A DNA stretch of 64,000 bases, taken from positions 1 to 64,000 of the forward strand of contig JACJYO010000003.1 in assembly GCA_020636075.1 (NCBI GenBank), written 5' to 3'. The stretch's first letter is position 1. Every line of letters starts with the position of its first letter. Made by a program: the position numbers and the translations under genes. The stretch is from Lewinellaceae bacterium. GTDB taxonomy: Bacteria > Bacteroidota > Bacteroidia > Chitinophagales > Saprospiraceae. A model generated the notes under the pieces. That model saw nothing but the letters and a program-made list of their open reading frames with translations. It ran no database searches and was not told the DNA's origin. This document shows, piece by piece, positions 25,334 to 33,263 of the stretch.

Positions 25334-28123
25334 TTATTTCAGGTAGTTATCCTGAAAAAATTCGCGGTAACCATCGAGGGTTTTGTTGCGCAGAATCCGG
25401 CGATAGTTTTCCTGGGTAATGGCAAAAAACTCTTTGTTGTAGGTGATCTTGCTGGTTTCGCCCAGAAACTCATTTAATGCTTTCACCTCATCGTAATACC
25501 GCATCGCCTGCTCCCGGTTGTCAAATTTCCGGATCACTAAAATGGGGGTATTCGTGTCGGTACCCAGGAAAATATTGGAAATGCGCAACCGCTCCAATTG
25601 GTGGTATTGGCGGTTGTAGTCCGACACGGCAATTTTGACATCGTCGAGCCGCACATCCCCGGTAAGTGCCACCAGGAAATAGTGGAGTTTATCATCTTCG
25701 AGTGAAAAACTGTTGTCGAGATTGTCGTTGGACGCTGTATTGCTGGCCTGCACCTCGAAGCCTTCGCATGACAGGAGCCGGGCGATTTCCTTGGCGCGGG
25801 TCGCTTCGCTGGTTTCCGGATGCCGGGCAATCACTTCCTTAAGTGCCTCACAGTAGGCTTCATTTCCTTTCAGGTTGCCGGTACAAAGCGCGCTCAGCAG
25901 GGCAAATTTGGCCATGAGCGGATTGGTACTTCCGTATTTTTTAGGCGCTTCCAAACACCGGTCGTAGGCGGATTTGTAATCGCCATTTTTGAAGTACGAG
26001 TAGGTTTGCTCATAAAACTGGTTGAGTTCGCGCTCGCGTTCCAGACTGGCATTCAGGAAGTCCGGATCGGTGAGCGCCCGGGCAAAGGAACTGGTGGGGT
26101 ATTTGCCCACCAACTTGTCGAGGTAGTATTGGGCCCGCGTGGCATTGCCCAGGTCCTTAAAGGCCAGATAGCAATAATACCAGGCTTCTTTTTCATACTT
26201 GACCGTATCCGGATACCGCGCCTGCATATCCTCCAGCGTGCCTGTACACCGTTGGTTGTTTTGTAAACGGTCGCGGAACAAGACACCCAGGTGGTACATG
26301 GCTTCGTAGGTCGACAGGTGCAAAACCGCAAGTTCTGCCTCACTGCGCGGAAGTCCCTGAAAAATATCGGTCAGTTCCGATTCAGAAATGACATCGTTCT
26401 GCAGGCTGTCTTCAGCGGCGGCAATGCCCGGCAAACTGGTAACCGGGCGGTTTTTGCGTCGCCAGTTATCCTCCAGCGTGCGATTGCCCCAGGTTTTGGA
26501 AAAATCTTTTTTCCCCTTTTTCAAAAAGGCTGCATTGTAAAAATAGAAGGACGAAGGCCGCAAGCCCGCCGTAGGGATCGGCAAGGAGCGGGTATTGGCC
26601 GCAGCCGGGGAATCCGCTTTTTGGGCAGCAGCCTGGGCGGCTTCCGTCTCCCGTTGTTTTTTGATCTTCTTTGCCAATTCCTTGCGCTCCTGGTCGCTCA
26701 TGTTGTACACCGCAATGATGCTGTCATTATCGGCGATAGTTGTGATCAACCGGGCGATATCCGTCAGGTTGCTGGCATAACTTTGAACCGTTGGATAGCG
26801 GGTATCGGCAGCCGGCAGCACGGTGAGCGTGCTATCGTAGTAACTTTTTGCCGCTACAAAATTTTCCTGTTCAAAATACAGGTCGGCGAGCCGCAGATAG
26901 GATTCGCTGCGCTGGTTGGTGTTTCCAACACTGTAGTTCAACGATTTGTGCAGCAACGCGATCGCATCGGTTTTCAGTCCGTCTTTTATGGCAATATCAG
27001 CCATGACGAAGTAGATCTGGTCGCGGTACTCCAGGTTTTTCCCGTCTTTCGCCAGGCGCTCGAGCGTTTTGTTCGCCTCGGCACTGGTGATTTTGCCATG
27101 CGCCAGGCCGGTTTGCACCTGCCGGAGGCGGGCGTTAAATTCCATCTCGTACCCTGGATTGCTGTTTAGCGCTGTTTCGAGTGTGGCGTAGGCTTTCTCA
27201 TACTGCCCGGCGCGTTCGTATAGTTGCGACAGGATATAGGCCAGGCGGGCGCGCTCCTTGCGCTTGCTGGTGTAGGCGATGGCCTGCTCAAGTGGCGGAA
27301 TGGCTTTGTCGTATTGTTTTTGTTTGAGCCAGAGGTAGGCCATTGCCATGGCGAGATCTTGCCGCAGATCGGCGGGGAAAAAAGGATCTTGGGCCAAGTC
27401 GCGGAACAGGAAATCCGCTTCGTCAAATTTTTCCCGTTCAATGAGGGTGCGGCCATACCACACCATAGCCAAGGGATAGGCGGCATCGCGCTTCAGGCTG
27501 TAGTCATAGGGGTTGGGCTGCTGGATAATCGGTTCTTCGACCGCTTTTTTATCGTCCTCTTTTTTATCTGATTTTGATTTCTTCTTCTTGCTTGATTTCT
27601 TTTTCTTTTTGCGCTTTACCCGCTTTTTCTTCTTCTTTTTGGTGGACTTCTTTTTCTTGCTGCTTTTTTTCAGCTGGCTTTTGGTTTTGTTATTGGGATT
27701 GTATTCTTCCCGGATATATTGGAACGTGGACTCTGCGGTTTCATAGTCGCGTTTGAGGTATTGGGCCTGGCCGATCATGGTGTAGCAATCATCGGAAAAA
27801 TCGCTGACCCGGTGCAAGCCTATGGCCATCGATGATTTTTTGATCACATTGTCGAGGTCGCCAAGACTGGGTTGCGGGTCTACCGCGGCATAAGGGTACA
27901 GGTCCAGAATCTGATTATAATTATCGGTATGCCGCTCGGCAAGACCGTCGATCGTCAAATTCAGGAGTTCATTGGCATTAAACCAGTAGTTGTACTTGGA
28001 TGTGAGGTTGTGGTAGCCCTTCTTGAACCAGCCGACATCTTCACCTTTCTTTTTCGTGGTTACGCAGCCGGCTGTCAGGAACAGCGCTGCCAGACTCATA
28101 ACTAGTATCCGGATGTTCTTCAT
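25334..28123 (-). CDS. PorW/SprE-like T9SS and gliding lipoprotein with TPRs
   Basis: The frame opens at 28222, but the ATG at 28123 starts a lipoprotein signal (MKNIRILVMSLAALFLTAGC, lipobox Cys20), giving 929 residues. The N-terminal HNLTSKYNYWFNANELL and LDLYPY segments match PorW/SprE proteins as I know them, followed by TPR-like helices over most of the length. Known of the family: an outer-membrane-associated lipoprotein needed for type IX secretion. An unusual Lys-rich tract spans about residues 147-193, with some thirty basic residues. The gene is divergent from an M23 peptidase gene and ends before a strong terminator. Its presence fits the T9SS cargo proteins in this window. Confidence 0.82.
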   Translation of the reverse strand: MKNIRILVMSLAALFLTAGCVTTKKKGEDVGWFKKGYHNLTSKYNYWFNANELLNLTIDGLAERHTDNYNQILDLYPYAAVDPQPSLGDLDNVIKKSSMAIGLHRVSDFSDDCYTMIGQAQYLKRDYETAESTFQYIREEYNPNNKTKSQLKKSSKKKKSTKKKKKKRVKRKKKKKSSKKKKSKSDKKEDDKKAVEEPIIQQPNPYDYSLKRDAAYPLAMVWYGRTLIEREKFDEADFLFRDLAQDPFFPADLRQDLAMAMAYLWLKQKQYDKAIPPLEQAIAYTSKRKERARLAYILSQLYERAGQYEKAYATLETALNSNPGYEMEFNARLRQVQTGLAHGKITSAEANKTLERLAKDGKNLEYRDQIYFVMADIAIKDGLKTDAIALLHKSLNYSVGNTNQRSESYLRLADLYFEQENFVAAKSYYDSTLTVLPAADTRYPTVQSYASNLTDIARLITTIADNDSIIAVYNMSDQERKELAKKIKKQRETEAAQAAAQKADSPAAANTRSLPIPTAGLRPSSFYFYNAAFLKKGKKDFSKTWGNRTLEDNWRRKNRPVTSLPGIAAAEDSLQNDVISESELTDIFQGLPRSEAELAVLHLSTYEAMYHLGVLFRDRLQNNQRCTGTLEDMQARYPDTVKYEKEAWYYCYLAFKDLGNATRAQYYLDKLVGKYPTSSFARALTDPDFLNASLERERELNQFYEQTYSYFKNGDYKSAYDRCLEAPKKYGSTNPLMAKFALLSALCTGNLKGNEAYCEALKEVIARHPETSEATRAKEIARLLSCEGFEVQASNTASNDNLDNSFSLEDDKLHYFLVALTGDVRLDDVKIAVSDYNRQYHQLERLRISNIFLGTDTNTPILVIRKFDNREQAMRYYDEVKALNEFLGETSKITYNKEFFAITQENYRRILRNKTLDGYREFFQDNYLK

Positions 28124-28308
28124 ATTTTCCAACAAAATTAAACGGAATGGGCGCAATGCGGCCATAGGTACGGTTGGCGCTTTTTTAATGAAAACGGTTG
28201 TCTGCAACCCCTGATTTAACAAAAATTGCGTACTTCCAGCGGGATATTTTCCGTGCCGGAAGCATAAATTACCCGAACTTTGCGGCGAAACGCGAAAAAA
28301 ACACAGGC

Positions 28309-29274
28309 ATGCGAAAGTACTTTGGTATTATTCAAAAAATCCGCGATTTGGTCCGTTCCCGGAAAGACGACAGCCGGGGCTTGATGGAAAAAATGCGCGA
28401 CCAATACCGCCTGGTTATTATGAACGACGAAACCTTCGAGGAGGTTTCATCCCTCAAACTCACGCCACTTCGGGTGTACGTCTTCCTGAGTTCGTTGGTG
28501 GTTGGTACCGCTATTCTGATTACGGTGCTTATCGTTTACACACCGTTAAAACGCTATATTCCAGGCTATGGCGATCTTCAACGCGACAGCGAAATTGCCG
28601 AACTGACCAGCAAGGTTGCGGGGCTGGAAGAAGAAATTAAAGCGCACCGAGCGTACAACGAAAACTTCCGCAAAATTCTGGTAGGCGACATGGCCGACAT
28701 GACGGAAGACGCCGTCAAGAAAAACAGCCAACCGGCAGCACCGGGAGACACCAAAGAAAGCAGCAAAACCCCTAAAAATGTTCCGCGCATCGATGAAGAT
28801 GAAGCCCTGCGGGTGGCTGTTGCCGACGGCACATTTTCAGGCGGCGGCGAGGCGACTCCCAATGTACTCAATCCAATCATCACCCGGGAAAAGCCCCTGG
28901 AACAACATGTGTTTATGCCGCCCGTATCGGGAGAGGTCATGAGCCCCTTCGACCTGCAAAAAAACCACTTCGGCCTCGACGTGGCAGCACCCAAAAATAC
29001 AGCAGTCAAAGCGGCAGCCGACGGGGTGGTGATTTCAGCAGGATATACCGTTGAAACCGGCTACAGTATTGCCATTCAACATCCCAACAACGTGGTGACC
29101 ATGTACAAGCACAACTCCGTGCTGCTCAAAAAAGCCGGTAGCACGGTAAAAGCCGGCGAGGCTATTGCTATCATCGGCAACTCCGGCGAAAGTACCTCCG
29201 GCCCCCACCTCCATTTCGAACTCTGGTATAAGGGCCGTGCGGTAAACCCCAGCGATTATATCAACTTTAATTGA
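28309..29274 (+). CDS. Membrane-anchored M23 family peptidase
   Basis: The frame is open from 28198, but the ATG at 28309 gives the likely 321-residue protein. A cytoplasmic N-terminus is followed by one membrane helix (about 56-77), a coiled-coil-like stretch (about 90-125), a low-complexity linker, and a C-terminal M23 domain (about 200-320). Zinc ligands are visible as His220 and Asp224 in HFGLD and His302 in HLHFE, with His300 also in that motif and His268 as a likely catalytic residue. Known of the family: endopeptidases that cut peptidoglycan cross-bridges. The intact set suggests an active enzyme in the periplasm. It is divergent from the PorW-like gene. Confidence 0.9.
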   Translation: MRKYFGIIQKIRDLVRSRKDDSRGLMEKMRDQYRLVIMNDETFEEVSSLKLTPLRVYVFLSSLVVGTAILITVLIVYTPLKRYIPGYGDLQRDSEIAELTSKVAGLEEEIKAHRAYNENFRKILVGDMADMTEDAVKKNSQPAAPGDTKESSKTPKNVPRIDEDEALRVAVADGTFSGGGEATPNVLNPIITREKPLEQHVFMPPVSGEVMSPFDLQKNHFGLDVAAPKNTAVKAAADGVVISAGYTVETGYSIAIQHPNNVVTMYKHNSVLLKKAGSTVKAGEAIAIIGNSGESTSGPHLHFELWYKGRAVNPSDYINFN

Positions 29275-29290
29275 GTACGGAGTGTGCAAT

Positions 29291-29443
29291 ACGGAATACG
29301 GATTGCGGATTGCGGAGTAGTTCACTCCTACGTTGAATATAAAACTGGGGGCCTGTTCAAAGTATTCGAACAGGCCCCCAATTTTTTTTCCCAGGGAAGG
29401 TGAACTAATCCGCAATCCGTATTCCGCAATCCGTATTCCGTAA
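29291..29443. repeat. Inverted arrays of GGAATACGGATTGC-type repeats around a terminator
   Basis: The left arm (29291-29325) and right arm (29400-29443) carry the same tandem units (CGGAATACGGATTGCGGATT) in opposite orientation; the right arm has one extra unit. The arms flank a hairpin. The same unit occurs inside the caspase gene at 13501-13531. Confidence 0.75.
29346..29389 (+). terminator. Intrinsic terminator after the M23 peptidase gene
   Basis: TGGGGGCCTGTTC pairs perfectly with GAACAGGCCCCCA (13 bp, 9-nt loop), followed by eight T residues on the + strand. Confidence 0.9.
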
Positions 29444-29444
29444 T

Positions 29445-30569
29445 TCAAACGCCCGGGTCCACAAACGGCAGTTTCACAATGGTCGCTTCCAGTTTTTTGC
29501 TGCCGGCCACGATCATAATTTTGTTGCCTGCTTCAGCATATTTGGCTTTGACATAGCCCATGCCGATAGGCTGGTCGAGCGTCGGCGAGTGCGTGCCTGA
29601 AGTAACCGTGCCGATACTGGCGCCCCGGCGACTTTCGATCGGATAGTCGTGGCGCGGTACGCGGCGGTCCTGCACGACAAAAGCGACCAGTTTGCGCTTG
29701 ACGCCATCGGCGCGTTGTTTGAGCAAGCGCTCCTTGGAGGGGAAATCAGCGGCTTTTTTCAACTTGGTGATCCAGCCGAGGCCGGCTTCGAGCGGACTGG
29801 TTTTGTCGTTGATGTCATTGCCATAGAGGCAGTAGCCCATTTCGAGGCGCAGGGTATCGCGGGCGCCGAGACCAGCGGGTTTAATATTCCACTTGGCGCC
29901 GTTGGCAAACACTTTATCCCATATTTTGACCAGGTCGCGGTTGCGGGCATAAATTTCGAACCCGCCCGAGCCGGTGTAGCCGGTGGCCGATACGATCACA
30001 TTTTTGCAACCGGCAAAAGTGCCCCGTTGGAAGTTGTAGTACTTGATGCTGCCGAGGTCGATCTTGGTGAGCTTTTGCAAGGCCTCCACAGCCTTCGGGC
30101 CTTGCACGGCAATAAGGCCGGTTTTTGCTGAGATGTTTTGCATTTTCACATCAAAACCGCGGGCCAGGCGGCGCAGCCAGCGCCAGTCTTTGGTTTCGTT
30201 GGAGGCATTCACGACCAGCATGTACGTTTGCACCCCGGGCTCCGTCATTTCAGGCGTATCGTCGAGACGGTAAACGAGCAGGTCGTCCACAATACCGCCT
30301 TTTTTATTCGGCAGGCAGGAGTACTGGACCTGGCCCGGCTCCAGTTTTTCAACGTCATTGCTCGTTGCACTTTGCAGGAACGCCGTGGCTTCCTTTCCCT
30401 TAACGATAAACTCGCCCATGTGGCTGACGTCGAATACCCCGACCCCTGAGCGCACAGCCTGGTGTTCGTCGGTGATACTGGTGTAGGAAATCGGCATATT
30501 GTAGCCGGCGAATTCGGCCATTTTGGCGCCCAGCGCCAGGTGTCGTTCTGTTAGCGGAGTTGGCTTCAT
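29445..30569 (-). CDS. gcvT: Aminomethyltransferase (glycine cleavage system T protein)
   Basis: The 374-residue length is typical for GcvT. Diagnostic segments are HxxLGAKMAEFAGYNMPISY near the start, GVFDVSHMGEF, QYSCLPNKKGGIVDDLLVYR and a C-terminal GTVTSGTHSPTL with IGMGYV. The enzyme takes the aminomethyl group from lipoylated H protein, transfers the methylene unit to tetrahydrofolate and releases ammonia, acting in the cytoplasm. No other gcv gene lies in the window, so the system is split, as is common in Bacteroidota. A 14-bp gap separates it from the peptidase gene upstream, so the two may be co-transcribed. Confidence 0.97.
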   Translation of the reverse strand: MKPTPLTERHLALGAKMAEFAGYNMPISYTSITDEHQAVRSGVGVFDVSHMGEFIVKGKEATAFLQSATSNDVEKLEPGQVQYSCLPNKKGGIVDDLLVYRLDDTPEMTEPGVQTYMLVVNASNETKDWRWLRRLARGFDVKMQNISAKTGLIAVQGPKAVEALQKLTKIDLGSIKYYNFQRGTFAGCKNVIVSATGYTGSGGFEIYARNRDLVKIWDKVFANGAKWNIKPAGLGARDTLRLEMGYCLYGNDINDKTSPLEAGLGWITKLKKAADFPSKERLLKQRADGVKRKLVAFVVQDRRVPRHDYPIESRRGASIGTVTSGTHSPTLDQPIGMGYVKAKYAEAGNKIMIVAGSKKLEATIVKLPFVDPGV

Positions 30570-30583
30570 TATAATTTGGTTGG

Positions 30584-31906
30584 TTAATCCTTTGAATTGG
30601 AAGTGGCGCGTTTAGCCGGCGCAGTTTCGGCATTGGGAATCCGCATCATCGATCGCGCCGGTTGTTTCGTTTTGGTGTTTAAGGAACGCGGTGCTTCTCC
30701 CCCGGCGTCGCCTTTTTGATCGCTGGGGTCGGCAGCCGGATGTTCAATCGTCGCATCACCCGGGGTAAGCCCCATGCGCTGGCTGATATCTTTGGGCAGT
30801 GCATTTTTGTGCAAGGTCAGCGAGAGGGTATTGAGCCGCATGTAGGCTTCCGAGACCAATACAAAACCCTGGCGCCCCGAAGCTTCACCATATGAGTTTT
30901 TAACCCGGTAGTAAATGCCGCCATTTGTCTCATTGACAATACCCGCAATGTGCATCAGGTGATCGTCCTGGGTTTCCATCCGATCAAACATTTCCTGACG
31001 ATATTGCTGGCCCACCGCTTTCTCCGGTTCCCAATACGTGAAGGTATTGGCCATTTGCTCTTTTGTTTTGTTCGACCAGTCGGTTTCCGGCACCAGGGCC
31101 AGGCCATTGTTTCGGGCAGAAAAACCCGGATTGCTCACATCGGCGTCCCACTCCACCGTATAGCCTTGCTGAAGTGAATAGTTGAGGCAGCGGATCAGGT
31201 CACTCAGGGGCATATTGAAAAACTGGCCGTTGGAAAAGTTATCGGGTACTTCAAGCACAAAACTGCTCCAGAACGGATGGTGTGAAAACGAGGTGATACT
31301 CACGTAATCATCCGGGCGAAGGCCCAGATAGTCGCGAAAAGAAGTCGGGGTAAACTGGATGTTTTTGTAGGTAAACGTAACCGGCACAGGCCCTAATTCA
31401 TTATCGAGCACAGCGTCGATCTGGTTCAGCCAATCTTCCGGGAGTTTGCCTTTTTTCGCCTGGGCAACAAACTCGTTGCACATTGCCTGCAGGGTTTCGA
31501 TCAGTCTGGTATGGTTGAACGGTTTGGAGGGATCTTTACGGCCCGGATAAACGGATTCGGGCACCACACCGTATTGCCGCACGGCATTCAGGTTATCATG
31601 CGCCAACCCGCCTTCGCTCAACTGGGCTGCGCCCAAACGCCGAACGTAGTTTTCACATTTCTGGTGGTAAATATTGCGCACCGTGAACATTTCGGAAAGG
31701 TCATGCGCGCCTTTGCCCATACGCAGGAGCTCGCTTTCCAAAAAAGATGTTGTAGAAAAACTCCAGCAGGTTCCGGTGCGATCCTGGCTTTTCACCGGTG
31801 TAGTCGGCAAGGTGATGTATTCCTTAAAATCAAAGGGTTCGGGATCTTGTGCTGCCGCAGTCCATGCAACGACAGCGATCAACAGGGAAATCATTATTTT
31901 TTTCAT
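30584..31906 (-). CDS. Secreted C1B-type (bleomycin hydrolase-like) cysteine peptidase
   Basis: The frame is open to 32086, but the first 60 residues would come from an 18-bp tandem repeat and leader. The ATG at 31906 starts a signal peptide (MKKIMISLLIAVVAWTAAAQ) just downstream of a TATTTTTG -7 box, giving 440 residues. The catalytic Cys47 lies in TGTCWSFS, His316 in QDDHLMHIAG and Asn337 in RVKNSYG, matching peptidase family C1B. Bleomycin hydrolases are normally cytoplasmic, so the signal peptide points to a periplasmic or extracellular aminopeptidase-like role. The last ~60 residues are polar and low complexity. It may be co-transcribed with gcvT downstream. Confidence 0.88.
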   Translation of the reverse strand: MKKIMISLLIAVVAWTAAAQDPEPFDFKEYITLPTTPVKSQDRTGTCWSFSTTSFLESELLRMGKGAHDLSEMFTVRNIYHQKCENYVRRLGAAQLSEGGLAHDNLNAVRQYGVVPESVYPGRKDPSKPFNHTRLIETLQAMCNEFVAQAKKGKLPEDWLNQIDAVLDNELGPVPVTFTYKNIQFTPTSFRDYLGLRPDDYVSITSFSHHPFWSSFVLEVPDNFSNGQFFNMPLSDLIRCLNYSLQQGYTVEWDADVSNPGFSARNNGLALVPETDWSNKTKEQMANTFTYWEPEKAVGQQYRQEMFDRMETQDDHLMHIAGIVNETNGGIYYRVKNSYGEASGRQGFVLVSEAYMRLNTLSLTLHKNALPKDISQRMGLTPGDATIEHPAADPSDQKGDAGGEAPRSLNTKTKQPARSMMRIPNAETAPAKRATSNSKD

Positions 31907-31940
31907 AGCTGTATTGTGTTTAAAAACGCATTGGGGCCGG

Positions 31941-31968
31941 CAAAAATACGAGGAATTATCCAGTGCAA
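31941..31968 (-). promoter_or_regulatory. Candidate promoter of the C1B peptidase gene
   Basis: On the minus strand TATTTTTG (31941-31948) fits TAnnTTTG and a TTG lies 17 bp upstream (31966-31968). It supports the start codon at 31906. Confidence 0.45.
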
Positions 31969-31980
31969 CGTGCAAGAACT

Positions 31981-32101
31981 GAGATTCTCCGCCCACCGAT
32001 TCATCTCCGCCCACCGATTCATCTCCATCCACCGATTCTTCTCCGCCCACCAATTCTTCTTCGCCCACCGATTCTTCTTCGCCCACCGATTCATCGGTGG
32101 G
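31981..32101. repeat. 18-bp tandem repeat (about six units)
   Basis: Degenerate units of CCACCGATTCATCTCCGC run from 31981 into the stop codon of the next gene. The last unit folds into a hairpin (32082-32089 with 32094-32101). The array is open in frame on the minus strand (Glu/Ser/Gly-rich), but it lies upstream of the peptidase promoter and is probably not translated. Confidence 0.8.
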
Positions 32102-32600
32102 AAGCAGAAGCGTAGTCGCTCAGCGCCAGCCCATCCCCCTGATGGTTCAGACTAACCAGAATACGCCAGCTGCCAAAATCCAGCACCAGCGCATCATTCA
32201 GGTAATACCCATCTTCGTTGCGCGAAAGGCGAACCGCCTGCAGCGGCGAACCGACGGCTGGTTGCCACAGTGGAAAGGCTGCACAATTTACCCGCTGGAT
32301 CGACACCTGGTTGTGCAACTGTTGTAAGTCCCGGGCCGTCCTTATCAGCGTTTCGGCCGAAATGATCCGAATGGCGGTAGTGTCTTCACCCGAACTCAAC
32401 AACAGAGCCCCCTGCCGTTCAAATACCAGCTCCAAACAATACAAAAACCGGTAGGGCGGCTTGTCAGCATCGGTGTTGTTCAGCCAGAGGTAATAATTCA
32501 CATCGAGCAGGGCGCAGGCTTCAATACGCTGAAAGGCTTGTAATTCTTCCAAAGGAAAACAACCGGGGGGTGTTGGCTCAAAGGCAGGATCGTGCTGCAT
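32091..32600 (-). CDS. Conserved-looking hypothetical protein, 169 residues
   Basis: I recognise no family. The protein has no signal peptide or membrane helix and is rich in aromatic and acidic residues. It contains YRFLYCLELVFE and a C-terminal LDFGSWRILVSLNHQGDGL segment that suggests a beta-rich cytoplasmic fold. Its last two codons and stop are the first bases of the 18-bp tandem repeat. The start at 32600 lies 5 bp from a TACCTTTG -7 box (32606-32613), so the mRNA would be nearly leaderless. It is divergent from the BlaI gene, and its promoter lies close to the BlaI operators. Confidence 0.7.
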   Translation of the reverse strand: MQHDPAFEPTPPGCFPLEELQAFQRIEACALLDVNYYLWLNNTDADKPPYRFLYCLELVFERQGALLLSSGEDTTAIRIISAETLIRTARDLQQLHNQVSIQRVNCAAFPLWQPAVGSPLQAVRLSRNEDGYYLNDALVLDFGSWRILVSLNHQGDGLALSDYASASHR

Positions 32601-32648
32601 GTAAACAAAGGTACTTTTTTAGGCGCAGGAAACGGTTATTCAACTGTG

Positions 32649-32696
32649 CTACGAATTTTTTCGTAGAAATATTTGGAACTACGAATTTTTTCGTAG
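32649..32696 (+). promoter_or_regulatory. Twin palindromic operators upstream of blaI
   Basis: Two identical 18-bp dyads (CTACGAATTTTTTCGTAG) lie at 32649-32666 and 32679-32696, centres 30 bp apart, nearly three helical turns. BlaI/MecI repressors bind as dimers to paired dyads in front of their own operon, so these are the likely self-regulatory sites. They sit between two divergent genes and could control both. Confidence 0.85.
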
Positions 32697-32828
32697 AAAC
32701 TTGCATCGGCATTTCAGCTGGTAGCTGTTATACGCTTGGCAGCGTTTTGGCCTGCCTGGACTACAAACACAAAACTGCGACCCGAAATCAACCAAAGCCC
32801 AAAAACCAATAACTAACAGCATTTTAAA

Positions 32829-33263
32829 ATGGCAATATCCAAACCAACAGAATCCGAACTGGAGGTGCTGCAAATACTCTGGGAATCAGGGCCGAGCACC
32901 GTCCGGCAGGTGAACGACCATCTGAACGACCCGCAGACCACTGCGCGCAGCAGCCGGCGCAGCACCGGTACACCCCGGGAGGTGGGCTACACCACTACCC
33001 TGAAGATCATGCAGATCATGTTTGAAAAAGGGCTGGTTAGCCGGGACGAAGATGGCCGCACGCACATTTACACGGCTGCGGTCAGTGAGCAGGACACCCA
33101 ATCGGCATTATTACAACAATTTGTAGATGCTACCTACCGGGGCAGCGCCATGAAGTTGGTCATGCAGGCACTTGGCAACCACGACGCCAGCCCGGCCGAA
33201 ATTGATGAGATCAAAACACTACTAGCACAGCTGGAACAAAATCAGTCGAACGATGATGCATAG
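32829..33263 (+). CDS. BlaI/MecI/CopY-family transcriptional repressor
   Basis: The 144-residue protein has the family layout: a winged-helix DNA-binding domain (TESELEVLQILWESGPSTVRQV..., then VGYTTTLKIMQIMFEKGLV) and a C-terminal dimerisation helix. Known of the family: BlaI dimers repress until cleaved after a signal from the BlaR1 metalloprotease. The stretch between helices (about 35-50, TTARSSRRSTGTPR) is some 10-12 residues longer than I expect in this family and very basic. The gene overlaps the following M56 peptidase gene by 11 bp, so the two are translationally coupled. Twin palindromes upstream are its likely operators. No beta-lactamase gene is nearby. Confidence 0.93.
   Translation: MAISKPTESELEVLQILWESGPSTVRQVNDHLNDPQTTARSSRRSTGTPREVGYTTTLKIMQIMFEKGLVSRDEDGRTHIYTAAVSEQDTQSALLQQFVDATYRGSAMKLVMQALGNHDASPAEIDEIKTLLAQLEQNQSNDDA

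Noticed and set aside
26291..27169. Open frame of 292 codons on the + strand
   Set aside because: It is antisense to the PorW/SprE-like gene, has no recognisable domain and no promoter; it is a shadow of that gene's codon bias.
31907..32086. N-terminal extension of the C1B peptidase through the 18-bp repeat
   Set aside because: It would bury the signal peptide 60 residues inside the protein, and a good -7 box lies between the repeat and the ATG at 31906.
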